The translations under genes were made by a program, and so were the position numbers. Below the pieces are notes generated by a model, which was not told the origin of the DNA, searched no databases, and saw nothing but the letters and a program-made list of their open reading frames with translations. DNA of 64,000 nucleotides from HXMU1420-13 sp965249965 (GTDB lineage Bacteria > Bacteroidota > Rhodothermia > Balneolales > Balneolaceae): assembly GCA_965249965.1 (NCBI GenBank), contig OZ252262.1, positions 2,418,001 through 2,482,000 of the forward strand, in the 5' to 3' direction. How positions within the stretch are numbered: the first letter of the stretch is position 1; every line of letters begins with the position of its first letter. Below, one piece after another: positions 9,218-18,047 of the stretch.

Positions 9218-10072
9218 GTGCGATACCTATATCTCTTGATTGTTCTATTCGTTTATTCGTCTTCTGCTATGGCTCAAACTGAGCAAGATATACTTAGCAA
9301 TGAATTCAGAGCCAATTTTGACACAAGCTTCGATTCACTAGTTTGGTCTGATGAATTTGATGTGGAGGGTATTATTGATACCACTAAATGGTTTCATCAA
9401 ACTCAAATTCCTGAACATGGGGAATGGTGGGGAGGGATCATCCAGCATTATACGGATAGAGTAGAGAACACATTTTTAAGTGATGGAAACTTAAACATGG
9501 TTGCCAAGAAAGAAACCTTTGAAGATCAGGGGTGGACCAAAGAATACACTTCGGCGAGATTAAATTCTAAATTTGCTTTCAGATATGGTAGAGTAGAAGT
9601 TAGAGCGAAAGTACCTGAAGGCGTTGGAACATGGCCCGCAATCTGGATGCTTAATACAAATATCACCGAAGCCGGGGCCTATTGGGAACAACTTGGATAT
9701 GGTACCACAAGTTGGCCACATTGTGGTGAAATCGACATTATGGAACATTGGGGGAAAAGACAAAACTATGTTTCAAGTGCGGTACATAACGGGCATAGTT
9801 ACGGATATAACGTTCAAAATGTAGGTGAACAAATAATTGAAGATGCTTCGAACCAATTTCATATATATACACTAGATTGGTCACCGGAGCGTATGATTTT
9901 TAGTGTAGACGGTGTTGAACATTTACGATATAATCCTGAAGACAAAAACTCACAGACCTGGCCTTACGACGACGAATTTTACTTTTTGATGAACATTGCA
10001 ATCGAAAAAGAGATCGATCCTGAATTCACCGAAAGCGCAATGGTGGTGGACTATATTCGAGTGTATCAGTAA
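9218..10072 (+). CDS. Secreted GH16 beta-glucanase (laminarinase-type)
   Basis: It is probably an endo-beta-1,3-glucanase acting on laminarin-like polysaccharide outside the cytoplasm. A Sec signal peptide (MRYLYLLIVLFVYSSSAMA, then Q) precedes a single GH16 domain. The catalytic motif EIDIMEH places the nucleophile at E171, the assisting D173 and the acid/base E176. SRFxxxYGRVEVRAKVP-like and WPAIWML segments are also typical. The start is GTG 9218, since no in-frame ATG lies between it and the upstream stop at 9194. No carbohydrate-binding or sorting domain follows. Confidence 0.9.
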   Translation: MRYLYLLIVLFVYSSSAMAQTEQDILSNEFRANFDTSFDSLVWSDEFDVEGIIDTTKWFHQTQIPEHGEWWGGIIQHYTDRVENTFLSDGNLNMVAKKETFEDQGWTKEYTSARLNSKFAFRYGRVEVRAKVPEGVGTWPAIWMLNTNITEAGAYWEQLGYGTTSWPHCGEIDIMEHWGKRQNYVSSAVHNGHSYGYNVQNVGEQIIEDASNQFHIYTLDWSPERMIFSVDGVEHLRYNPEDKNSQTWPYDDEFYFLMNIAIEKEIDPEFTESAMVVDYIRVYQ

Positions 10073-10075
10073 ATC

Positions 10076-10483
10076 TTAGTTAGTCCAATAATCAATGACC
10101 AATACATCATCCAAATGCGGTCCTACAATTTCAGTAAATGCTACATGGTCTGGATGAGGCAGATATACAGCACGGGCAATTTCATCCTTAAAAGTTATAA
10201 AATAGCAGTGTGTAAATCCTTTATCTAAGCCTTCAGGACTGTTATTAAGTCCCCATTCAAAATCTAGGATTTCAGGAATTTTAGCTGGCAATGCAGCAAA
10301 AGCTTCTTCAATTTCTTTGATGTCAGTTTCTGTAGTTGCTTCATTGAACTTGAATAACACTACATGACGTAGCTCATTATTATTTTCCTGCACATTTACA
10401 CTCATTGAAACTTGTGCATTACTGTTTGAACTGGAAAAGGAAATTAGAAATACAATCGAGAATAGAGTTAGAATTAAACGCAT
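10076..10483 (-). CDS. Exported Dabb (stress-responsive A/B barrel) domain protein
   Basis: The protein has a signal peptide (about residues 1-23) and then one dimeric alpha/beta-barrel Dabb domain. The domain starts at LRHVVLFKFNEAT and includes FTHCYFITFKDEIARAVYLPHPDHVAF and a terminal VLVIDYW strand. Domains of this family dimerise and may bind small hydrophobic or sugar-derived ligands; the substrate is unknown here. It is convergent with the GH16 gene, the two stop codons being only 3 bp apart. Confidence 0.85.
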   Translation of the reverse strand: MRLILTLFSIVFLISFSSSNSNAQVSMSVNVQENNNELRHVVLFKFNEATTETDIKEIEEAFAALPAKIPEILDFEWGLNNSPEGLDKGFTHCYFITFKDEIARAVYLPHPDHVAFTEIVGPHLDDVLVIDYWTN

Positions 10484-10529
10484 AAAGTGGTTTATAAAAT
10501 GGTATTAGCACTCCAAAATAGGTTGCATA

Positions 10530-11705
10530 TTAGTTTGATGGTAAAATAAACCCTTCTTGCGCTGATTCAACAATATAATTTTGTTCTATAAGAAAGTCGC
10601 CCAACCATTCAGCCATAAGATCATATCCTTTTGCATTTAAGTGTTTATCACAAACGTTAAAGAAATAGGGGTAGTCTAAATTCGTTGAATCGACATACGA
10701 TAGTGCTCTGTCTAAAGGATCGAAAAGTGTAATATTTAACTCATCAGTTAAATCTTCGAGTCTTTTATTGGTTTTTCGGATATCTAATTCAACTTGATGC
10801 GTAAATGCAAATGTCTCTTTCCAATTTTCATCTACTTGAAAAGGTGTTGGAAAATTGAGTAGAATTAAATTTGAAGCATCCAGCTCTTTATACCTTATTA
10901 ATGAATTTTCAAGAACTGTGTAGCCATTTGTAATTATTTTCGGTTCCTCAGTATAGAAGGGAAGGCCAATTATCTCAGAAAATTCAAATTTAACATTTAG
11001 CCATACTTGCAGATATGATTCTAAGGTGTTGTAACCTCTTTTTATGAAGTACGGAACGTACAGTCCAAAGGGCAAATTTTGATTAATTGTAGGCTCAATA
11101 GTTTGAGTAGCTTTTTCAAATACCGTAGAACTATCCGAGGTTGGGAAATTTAAGTGAAAAGTATCGTTTACAAATCCTTCATCAATAGCCGCAACATTAT
11201 CATATAAATCATTGTAGCTCAGAAATGATACAATTACTATATCAGGATCAAATTCATGAACATAATTTTCATAAAGCGAAACTGAATGAACATTTCCAAA
11301 ACCGCCACTTGTTCCAAAATTTAGTACTTCAATATCATGATTAAATCTCTGTTCTAATAATTGAGGTATTGATTGGCTGTTTGGCACACCATAGCCTTCA
11401 ACATATGAATCACCAATTATAGCTATGCGCGGTTTACCTTCCGAAATAACATCATCTTTCATGCCAAATTCATTTGTAGAATATTCAGCATTTATACATT
11501 TCCAGGAATGTTGAGTAGTTGAATTAGGCAGATGCCATACTTTCCAATATTCGTTATCAATTAAAAAATCCTCAGATTGCCTTTCAATCCCTAATAATTT
11601 TGGCTGAAACCAGCTAACAGTTTGAAAGAATAATTCAGCAAACAGTAAAGCAAGTAAAGTGGAAAAAAGAGAAAGAAGCCAACTTTTAGTTTTTGTAGAT
11701 AGCAA
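10530..11705 (-). CDS. Membrane-anchored SGNH/GDSL hydrolase-like protein
   Basis: An N-terminal transmembrane or signal-anchor helix (about 8-30) is followed by an SGNH-fold domain. Block I is AIIGDSYVEGYG with the presumed catalytic Ser100. A GTSGGFGN segment resembles block II, and the C-terminal DKHLNAKGYDLMAEWL carries the Asp-x-His pair. Such proteins deacetylate or acylate cell-surface polysaccharides, or act as lipases; the substrate cannot be told. Nothing nearby suggests a polysaccharide operon. Confidence 0.8.
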   Translation of the reverse strand: MLSTKTKSWLLSLFSTLLALLFAELFFQTVSWFQPKLLGIERQSEDFLIDNEYWKVWHLPNSTTQHSWKCINAEYSTNEFGMKDDVISEGKPRIAIIGDSYVEGYGVPNSQSIPQLLEQRFNHDIEVLNFGTSGGFGNVHSVSLYENYVHEFDPDIVIVSFLSYNDLYDNVAAIDEGFVNDTFHLNFPTSDSSTVFEKATQTIEPTINQNLPFGLYVPYFIKRGYNTLESYLQVWLNVKFEFSEIIGLPFYTEEPKIITNGYTVLENSLIRYKELDASNLILLNFPTPFQVDENWKETFAFTHQVELDIRKTNKRLEDLTDELNITLFDPLDRALSYVDSTNLDYPYFFNVCDKHLNAKGYDLMAEWLGDFLIEQNYIVESAQEGFILPSN

Positions 11706-11929
11706 TATTATTTGAGTAAAATTAGAAGAACGATTGCATTAAAAAGAATTGTACTACAGAAAATATTTTGATAAATAAGAGATTCCTACAGATGCAAAAC
11801 ATGCTTATGGTACCATCAAAATTTAAGTGTGCCAAATAATTATTAATTGATTCTAACTAAGGTACTGCCAAAAAAACCCGATAACATCAATTAAAGACAA
11901 AATTTACGATATAAACCTTATTAGTAAGA
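11706..11929. other. AT-rich gap upstream of rpsO
   Basis: This is an AT-rich spacer between the divergent SGNH gene and rpsO. I see no gene, repeat or structured RNA in it; the rpsO promoter follows immediately. Confidence 0.5.
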
Positions 11930-11960
11930 TTGTTGCTTTACTTAGAAACACGTATCTTTG
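11930..11960 (+). promoter_or_regulatory. Bacteroidota-type promoter of rpsO
   Basis: The -7 element TATCTTTG (11953-11960) fits TAnnTTTG exactly. A -33 TTG occurs at 11930-11932 (20-bp spacing), with another TTG at 11933-11935. A 12-bp palindrome TTAATCGATTAA (11969-11980) lies right at the expected transcript start, within a leader of only about 35 nt. Confidence 0.75.
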
Positions 11961-12002
11961 GCGTCTTATTAATCGATTAAATAGCTATAACAGAATATTG
12001 CA

Positions 12003-12272
12003 ATGAGCATTACTGCAGAAGAAAAAAAGGATCTTTTTAAGAAATTTGGTGGAGCTGAGGAGAACACTGGTACTACTGAAGGCCAGATCGCATTATTTAC
12101 TCACAGAATTAATCATCTGACAGAGCATTTAAAATCTAATCAGAAGGATCACGCTTCACGTCGTGGTTTACTAAAATTAGTTGGTAAGCGCCGCCGTTTA
12201 CTCAACTACCTCATGAAAAAAGATATCCAAAAATACAGAGAGCTTATTAAAGAGCTCGGTATTCGTAAATAA
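12003..12272 (+). CDS. rpsO: 30S ribosomal protein S15
   Basis: S15 is an early-binding 30S protein that organises the central domain of 16S rRNA and contacts 23S rRNA. The 89-residue length is exact for the family. Signature segments are GTTEGQIALFTHRINHLTEHLKSN-type helix residues, HASRRGLLKLVGKRRRLLNYL and the Gly-Ile-Arg-Lys C-terminus. It has its own promoter and a strong terminator. pnp follows, the classic rpsO-pnp order. Confidence 0.98.
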   Translation: MSITAEEKKDLFKKFGGAEENTGTTEGQIALFTHRINHLTEHLKSNQKDHASRRGLLKLVGKRRRLLNYLMKKDIQKYRELIKELGIRK

Positions 12273-12276
12273 ATTA

Positions 12277-12304
12277 AAGGCTCCGGTCATTCGGAGCCTT
12301 TTTT
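12277..12304 (+). terminator. Intrinsic terminator after rpsO
   Basis: Perfect 9-bp arms AAGGCTCCG (12277-12285) and CGGAGCCTT (12292-12300) surround a 6-nt loop and run into T residues. It lies 5 bp after the rpsO stop. Some read-through into pnp is possible. Confidence 0.9.
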
Positions 12305-12384
12305 AATTCCTCCCGTCTCATTTTCTAACTATATCTTATCAGCATTTCGGGGCGGGATAAAGCAACAATCAAAGACAAAAATAA

Positions 12385-14520
12385 ATGAAAGAAGATTTTA
12401 AAAGTGTAGAATTTGCACCGGGTAAGGTGCTATCTATTGAAACCGGAAGAATAGCAAAACAAGCCGATGGGTCTGTTATTGTAAGAATGGGAGATACCAT
12501 GGTACTTTGTACTGCGGTAAGTGCCAAAGAGCCAAAACCTGGACAAGATTTTTTCCCATTAACTGTAGATCATAAAGAAAGTTTTTCAGCTGCCGGACGT
12601 TTTCCAGGTGGTTTTATGAAAAGAGAAGGGAGATCCTCAGAAAAAGAAATATTATCAAGCCGATTAATCGATCGTGTACTTCGTCCATTATTCCCTAAAG
12701 GATATGTGTGCGATACTCAGGTTATTTCAAGTGTAATTTCATCTGATGATGAAAACGATGGCGATGTGTTGGGTGGAGTTGGAGCTTCTCTTGCAATCCA
12801 TTTGTCTGATATTCCTTTTGATGGGCCAATGGCAGAAGTGCGTGTTGGCCGAATTGAAGGAGAATACATTGTTAACCCAACTATTTCTGAATTAGAAAAT
12901 AGTGACCTTGATATGGTAGTTGGTGGTACGGAAGACAGTATCCTTATGATCGAAGGGGAGATGAAAGAAGTTTCAGAAGCGGATATGCTTGGAGCTATCA
13001 AAGCTGCTCACGAAGCCATTCAAAAACTTTGTGCTTTCCAAAATGAATTAAGAGAAGAACTAGGAAAACCAAAGCGTGAATTTATTCCTGCTGAAGTTGA
13101 CGAAGATCTTGAGTCGAAAGTTAAAAGCCTAGCTGAAGCACCAATCAAAGAGATTGTAAACATTGGACTTGGCAAAGAAGAGTATAACGACAAAATCAGA
13201 GAAGCTAAAAAAGAAGCTATTGCAGCTTTAGAAGAAGCTTTCGCTGATGATGAAGACGCAGATAGCAAAATAAGCGAAGCGAAGAAGATTCTTGGAAAAA
13301 TCGAGAAAACAGAACTTCGCAATATGATCCTGGAAAAAGGTCGTCGTATCGATGGCCGTTCAACTACAGAAATTCGCGATATCTGGACTCAGGTTGGATA
13401 TATCCCACGGGCACATGGTTCATCTATTTTCACACGTGGGGAAACTCAAGCTCTTGTATCTGCAACTTTAGGTACTCGTCGTGATGAACAAAGTGTTGAT
13501 ACTTTGTTTGACCAAGAAGCAAAACAATTTTATTTGCACTATAACTTCCCTCCATATTCTGTAGGTGAAGCTGGATTCTTAAGAGGCCCTGGTCGTCGTG
13601 AAATCGGTCACGGACACTTAGCAGAGCGTTCTTTACGAATGATGATGCCGACATTTGAAGAATTCGGATATGTAGTTCGAATTATTTCTGATATCACAGA
13701 ATCAAATGGTTCGTCTTCAATGGCCTCTGTTTGTGGTGGCTCTATGGCATTGATGGATGCAGGTGTTCCTTTGAAAAAACCAGTTGCAGGAATTGCAATG
13801 GGTATGATTGTTGGTGAAGATAACACTGCAATTCTATCTGATATTCGTGGTGAAGAAGATTTCATGGGCGATATGGATTTCAAAACTGCAGGTACTACTG
13901 ATGGTATTACAGCTTGCCAAATGGATATGAAAGTTCAAGGAATTAGCTTTGAGACCATCGAAGAAGCTCTTGAACAAGCTCATACTGGTAGAATGCATAT
14001 TCTTGGTGAAATGGCTAAAACCATCACAACTGCAAGAGAAAGCATTTCTGAGTTTGCTCCTCAGTTCCTGAAAATGGAGATTGATGGTAGCGATATTGGC
14101 GCGGTTATCGGACCTGGTGGTAAAGTAATCCAGACATTGCAGAAGGAAACTGGTACGGAAATTCTGATCGAAGAAGATTCGAAAGGAAAAGGTCAGATCA
14201 CTATTTCTGCAAATGATCTAAACAAAGCTGAAGATGCAAAACAACGCATTAAAATGATTGTTGGTCATCTTGAAGAAGGTGCTACCTACAAAGGTATTGT
14301 AAAGTCGATTAAAGACTTTGGCGCATTTATCGAAATTGCTCCTGGAAAAGATGGTTTGCTTCATATATCTGAAATTGATCACAAACGTGTAGAGCGTGTG
14401 ACGGATTACCTTCAGCTAGGTGATGAGCTTGATGTGAAACTTCTTAAAGTTGAGCACGGCGGTAAACTTCGCCTTTCTAGAAAAGCATTGATCGAACGCC
14501 CAGATCGTAGAGACGATTAA
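12385..14520 (+). CDS. pnp: Polyribonucleotide nucleotidyltransferase (PNPase)
   Basis: PNPase degrades RNA 3' to 5' by phosphorolysis and is a trimeric cytoplasmic enzyme. The 711 residues contain the first RNase PH domain, an all-helical linker with acidic coiled segments, and the second RNase PH domain (RRIDGRSTTEIR through the GSMALMDAGVPLK region). A KH domain with VIGPGGKVIQTLQ and a C-terminal S1 domain (GIVKSIKDFGAFIEI...LLHISEI) follow. The gene is bracketed by terminators, so it is probably its own unit. Confidence 0.97.
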   Translation: MKEDFKSVEFAPGKVLSIETGRIAKQADGSVIVRMGDTMVLCTAVSAKEPKPGQDFFPLTVDHKESFSAAGRFPGGFMKREGRSSEKEILSSRLIDRVLRPLFPKGYVCDTQVISSVISSDDENDGDVLGGVGASLAIHLSDIPFDGPMAEVRVGRIEGEYIVNPTISELENSDLDMVVGGTEDSILMIEGEMKEVSEADMLGAIKAAHEAIQKLCAFQNELREELGKPKREFIPAEVDEDLESKVKSLAEAPIKEIVNIGLGKEEYNDKIREAKKEAIAALEEAFADDEDADSKISEAKKILGKIEKTELRNMILEKGRRIDGRSTTEIRDIWTQVGYIPRAHGSSIFTRGETQALVSATLGTRRDEQSVDTLFDQEAKQFYLHYNFPPYSVGEAGFLRGPGRREIGHGHLAERSLRMMMPTFEEFGYVVRIISDITESNGSSSMASVCGGSMALMDAGVPLKKPVAGIAMGMIVGEDNTAILSDIRGEEDFMGDMDFKTAGTTDGITACQMDMKVQGISFETIEEALEQAHTGRMHILGEMAKTITTARESISEFAPQFLKMEIDGSDIGAVIGPGGKVIQTLQKETGTEILIEEDSKGKGQITISANDLNKAEDAKQRIKMIVGHLEEGATYKGIVKSIKDFGAFIEIAPGKDGLLHISEIDHKRVERVTDYLQLGDELDVKLLKVEHGGKLRLSRKALIERPDRRDD

Positions 14521-14538
14521 GTTTTTCTACATTTTTTT

Positions 14539-14574
14539 AAAGGCGCTGTCTGTATAGATAGGCGCCTTTTTTTT
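14539..14574 (+). terminator. Intrinsic terminator after pnp
   Basis: The stem AAAGGCGC...GCGCCTTT, extended by TGTCT/AGATA with one G-T pair and a bulge, closes a GTAT loop and is followed by eight T. It begins 18 bp after the pnp stop. Confidence 0.88.
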
Positions 14575-14607
14575 ATTATTCGATTGAAATATTAGTCAGT
14601 GAAATAA

Positions 14608-15858
14608 ATGGAAAACCTAAAAGAAATAGAAAGCGTAACTAAGTCAACGTTAGAGAATGGATTACGCATTGTCACAGAGAGAATTGATAGCGTAAAAAGT
14701 GTATCCATTGGAATTTGGGTGAAAACAGGTTCCAGAAATGAGAAAGAAGAACTTGCCGGTGTTACCCATTTCCTAGAACATATGTTGTTTAAAGGCACCG
14801 ACAAGAGAAGTGCTTTTGAAATTGCTCAAAGTATGGAATCTGTGGGCGGTTATTTGAACGCTTTCACTTCCAGCGAATACACGTGTTATTATGCTCGATG
14901 TGTGGATGAACAACTTGGCCGAGCATTGGATGTTTTATCTGATATGGTATTAAACCCATCTTTTCCAGAAGAGGAAATTGAGAAAGAGAAGAAGGTGGTT
15001 ATCGAAGAGATGAAAATGTATCGCGATTCACCGGATGACTATTTATTTGAAGCTTTCACAACCAAAATGTTCGAGGGTCATGCGTTAGGAAGGCCAGTAC
15101 TGGGATTCGAAAACACTGTTTCTGCGTTTAGTCGACAGGATTTATACGATTACATGAGTGAAAGATATCGTCCGGATAATTTACTGGTTGCTGTTGCTGG
15201 TAATGTGGATCATGAAGAAGTTGTTGAATTGGTTTCCACGTATTTTGCTAAGAGATCAGCAAATAAAACGACAAATGGCATTCAGCCACTCGATGAATTT
15301 CATCCCGAAAAATTGGCATTGACCAAGCCTATTGAGCAAACACATTATATTTTAGGTCGTCGCGGAATGCACTTCGATCACGAGGACAAGTATTTGCTGT
15401 TATTAGCGAATACAGTTCTTGGTGGAGGAATGAGCTCCAGATTGCATCAAAATGTGCGTGAGAAATATGGATACTGCTATTCTATTCAAACCTTCAATCA
15501 ATCGTACTCAGATTCAGGAATATGGGGTGTTTATGTAGGCACGGATAAAGATTATGTGGAGCATGTTCACGAATTAGTTGTAGCCGAATTGGATAAAATC
15601 CGAACAGAAATCATCCCTGAAAAAGAATTTTCCGAAGCTAAATCTCAGTTAAAAGGAAAGCTCCTTCTTAGCCAGGAAAACACAAGTAATCGTATGATGC
15701 GATTAGCAAAGAGCGAGCTTTATTTCGAGCGTTTCATCACATTGGACGAGTTGGAAGAAAACATTGATAAAGTTACCGCCGAAGATGTACTTGAATTCGC
15801 TAAAGACTTTTTTGACCAGAAATATTTTATGGAAGCTGTACTCACTCCAGAAGAGTGA
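14608..15858 (+). CDS. M16 family zinc protease (processing-peptidase type)
   Basis: This is an insulinase-family metallopeptidase of the PqqL/mitochondrial-processing-peptidase beta type. The inverted zinc motif HFLEH (H54, E57, H58) is present, and the third ligand is expected in the downstream KKVVIEEMKMYRDSP helix. The 416 residues make one catalytic half plus the inactive partner domain (GRRGMHF...VLGGGMSSRLHQNVREKYGYCYSI). There is no signal peptide, so it should be cytoplasmic. It follows the pnp terminator, as it often does in other bacteria. Confidence 0.92.
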   Translation: MENLKEIESVTKSTLENGLRIVTERIDSVKSVSIGIWVKTGSRNEKEELAGVTHFLEHMLFKGTDKRSAFEIAQSMESVGGYLNAFTSSEYTCYYARCVDEQLGRALDVLSDMVLNPSFPEEEIEKEKKVVIEEMKMYRDSPDDYLFEAFTTKMFEGHALGRPVLGFENTVSAFSRQDLYDYMSERYRPDNLLVAVAGNVDHEEVVELVSTYFAKRSANKTTNGIQPLDEFHPEKLALTKPIEQTHYILGRRGMHFDHEDKYLLLLANTVLGGGMSSRLHQNVREKYGYCYSIQTFNQSYSDSGIWGVYVGTDKDYVEHVHELVVAELDKIRTEIIPEKEFSEAKSQLKGKLLLSQENTSNRMMRLAKSELYFERFITLDELEENIDKVTAEDVLEFAKDFFDQKYFMEAVLTPEE

Positions 15859-15899
15859 GACAATTATCAATAATTCAATTTTCAATTAAGAACTATTTT

Positions 15900-15975
15900 G
15901 TCATTTCGAACGAAGTGAGAAGTCTAAAGTTACTTTAAAAGCAATCCTAAGATTTCTCGTTCCACTCGAAATGAC
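15900..15975. repeat. Inverted pair of GTCAT...ATCT hairpin repeats
   Basis: Unit one (15900-15925, plus orientation) starts GTCATTTCGAACGAAG, and unit two (15950-15975, inverted) ends CACTCGAAATGAC, giving a large imperfect palindrome. It fills the gap between the M16 gene and asnS. AT-rich CAATTA-type filler surrounds it. Confidence 0.75.
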
Positions 15976-16022
15976 AAAGTTTGAAATTCTTAATTGTCAC
16001 ATTCTTAATTCTTAATTGCACA

Positions 16023-17516
16023 ATGATCTACATCAACCAATTAGCAAATCACGTCGACTCCTCAATTACCCTAAAAGGATGGGTGTATAATTACCGTAGC
16101 AGTGGAAGCCTGGTTTTTATCGAATTGCGTGATGGTACCGGAATTACCCAATGTGTAGTTGCAAAAGATGAGGTTTCTGAATCCGCATGGGAAGCGGCAT
16201 CATCCTTAAAACAAGAGAGTTCTGTAATTATTACCGGAACGGTGAAAGCCGATGATCGAAGTGTTGGTGGGCACGAGATGCATGTATCGGACGTACAAGT
16301 AATTCAAATCGCGGAAGATTATCCTATTACACCGAAAGATCATGGAGTCGAATTTTTGATGAATAACCGCCATCTGTGGCTGAGAAGTCAACGTCAGTGG
16401 GCGGCAATGCGGGTACGAAATGAGATCATTTTTGCTATTCATACCTTTTTTCAGAATCGAAATTTTGTACAAATGGATTCCCCGATCTTTACCGGGAATG
16501 CAGCTGAAGGAAGCACCACACTATTTGAGACCGATTATTTCGATGAGAAGGCCTATCTCGCGCAAACCGGTCAATTGTATGGCGAAGCAATGGCGATGGC
16601 TCACGGACTCATTTATACCTTCGGACCAACATTCAGAGCAGAGAAGTCAAAGACTCGACGTCATTTAACTGAATTCTGGATGATGGAACCGGAAATGGCG
16701 TTCTATGATTTGGATATGAATATGGATCTTGCTGAAAGTATGATTCAATTCATTGTAAAAACGGTACTTGATAAGAGAGGTAAAGAATTAGAAATACTAG
16801 AACGTGATATTTCAAAACTTCAACCTATTGTTGAGAAGCCTTTCCATCGAATGAAGTACACGGAGGCCGTAGAAATCCTAAAAAGTGCTGAGACTGCTCA
16901 AATGCTGGATGATATGCTGGCATCCAGAAAAGAGGAGGAAAAATCCCTGAAAGAGGAGAAAGAGGCTATTAAAAAAGAGCATGGATCGGCTAAGAAATGG
17001 AGAAAGAAGCAGATCGAAGCCCGACAGGTAGAAATTGCAACACGCCTCGATCAAATTGAAGAAGACTATCGCAATATTCCAAAATGGAAAGAGTCTGCTC
17101 AAAGCTTTGAATGGGGAAATGACTTTGGTGGATCAGATGAAACCGTTTTGATGATGCAATATGATGTGCCACTTATTGTAACACACTGGCCTGCTGAGAT
17201 CAAAGCATTCTATATGAAGCGGGATGAGACTAATACACTCGCACTTGGAATGGATGTTCTCGCACCGGAAGGTTACGGTGAGATTATCGGTGGTTCTCAG
17301 CGTGAAGATGATCTAGAACTTATGCACGAGCGTATCGAAGAGGAAGGGCTAGATAAAGAAGTGTTTGAGTGGTATCTCGATCTTCGAAAATTTGGTACGG
17401 TTCCACATTCTGGCTATGGACTTGGATTGGAGCGAACGGTTGCCTGGATTTGTGGACTTTCTCATGTTAGAGAGACCATACCATTCCCAAGAATGATGGG
17501 TAGATTGAAGCCTTAA
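16023..17516 (+). CDS. asnS: Asparaginyl-tRNA synthetase with a charged coiled-coil insertion
   Basis: This class IIb synthetase charges tRNA-Asn. The OB-fold anticodon-binding domain (ITLKGWVYNYRSSGSL...) is followed by the catalytic core. Motif 2 appears as FRAEKSKTRRHLTEFWMMEPEM and motif 3 as GYGLGLERTVAWICG. ATG 16023 is chosen because the family N-terminus starts there; the frame upstream to TTG 15981 runs into repeat DNA. Residues about 295-350 form a Lys/Glu-rich insertion predicted as coiled coil, making the protein 497 residues against roughly 430-470 in many bacteria. The tRNA should be bona fide Asn rather than Asp. Confidence 0.95.
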   Translation: MIYINQLANHVDSSITLKGWVYNYRSSGSLVFIELRDGTGITQCVVAKDEVSESAWEAASSLKQESSVIITGTVKADDRSVGGHEMHVSDVQVIQIAEDYPITPKDHGVEFLMNNRHLWLRSQRQWAAMRVRNEIIFAIHTFFQNRNFVQMDSPIFTGNAAEGSTTLFETDYFDEKAYLAQTGQLYGEAMAMAHGLIYTFGPTFRAEKSKTRRHLTEFWMMEPEMAFYDLDMNMDLAESMIQFIVKTVLDKRGKELEILERDISKLQPIVEKPFHRMKYTEAVEILKSAETAQMLDDMLASRKEEEKSLKEEKEAIKKEHGSAKKWRKKQIEARQVEIATRLDQIEEDYRNIPKWKESAQSFEWGNDFGGSDETVLMMQYDVPLIVTHWPAEIKAFYMKRDETNTLALGMDVLAPEGYGEIIGGSQREDDLELMHERIEEEGLDKEVFEWYLDLRKFGTVPHSGYGLGLERTVAWICGLSHVRETIPFPRMMGRLKP

Positions 17517-17522
17517 GCTTGT

Positions 17523-17534
17523 CTAAAATTTTAG
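17523..17534. terminator. Possible bidirectional terminator palindrome
   Basis: The 12-bp perfect palindrome CTAAAATTTTAG lies between the convergent asnS stop and the stop of the following minus-strand gene, which it overlaps. AT-only stems are weak, so this is a tentative call. Confidence 0.3.
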
Positions 17535-17953
17535 TTTATAAAATCTTTGATCTTGGTGATTCTAAGATTTCTGTTGATAGAATATATTCTTTCATCGTGT
17601 TCAATAAACTCATAGAGTTGTAAACTTTTTGCGAATAGAGTGAGGCTTTCGTTGTGATTTTCAGGATTATCAAATCCATTATCTGCAAGCTCATAAAGAA
17701 TATCCGCAAGAATATTGAGGTGGTCGTTTGTGAATCCTATCTCGTTTTTAAATGCAAAAATACCTTTTTCATCTATGATTGTTGATAGTTCAGCCAGATC
17801 AAATCCGAATTCTCCGTTTAACACTTTATTTGTGTAAGCTACAATTTCTTCCACATGCCCATGTTGTTTGATTCTCAAGACTTGAGTTAAAATAGAATTC
17901 AGCACTTGAGTGAGTTGCTGAATTTGTCGCATTATATAATCCTGGCTGAACAT
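17531..17953 (-). CDS. Small conserved protein of unknown function
   Basis: The 140-residue soluble, mostly helical protein starts MFSQDYIMRQIQQLTQVLN. That N-terminus resembles what I recall of the DUF6483 group, but I cannot confirm it. The C-terminal half has TPR-like helices (HLNILADILYELADN and LTLFAKSLQLYEF). No catalytic motif, signal peptide or membrane segment is visible. It has its own promoter and stands alone between convergent asnS and the YfcC gene. Confidence 0.65.
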   Translation of the reverse strand: MFSQDYIMRQIQQLTQVLNSILTQVLRIKQHGHVEEIVAYTNKVLNGEFGFDLAELSTIIDEKGIFAFKNEIGFTNDHLNILADILYELADNGFDNPENHNESLTLFAKSLQLYEFIEHDERIYSINRNLRITKIKDFIN

Positions 17954-17986
17954 GAAATCTGTGTATAGTTCTTGTCTTAATTATTA

Positions 17987-17994
17987 CAAAGATA
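17987..17994 (-). promoter_or_regulatory. -7 element of the 17531-17953 gene
   Basis: On the minus strand the bases read TATCTTTG, an exact TAnnTTTG match 33 bp upstream of the ATG. The expected -33 TTG appears only as CTG, so the promoter may be weaker. Confidence 0.5.
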
Positions 17995-18047
17995 AAGCCA
18001 AAACATCGTGTTAGTCAGAATGGCGTACACATCATTTTTACGATTAC

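Noticed and set aside
15981..16022. TTG start for asnS
   Set aside because: The 14 extra residues come from repeat-flanking DNA; the family start is at ATG 16023.
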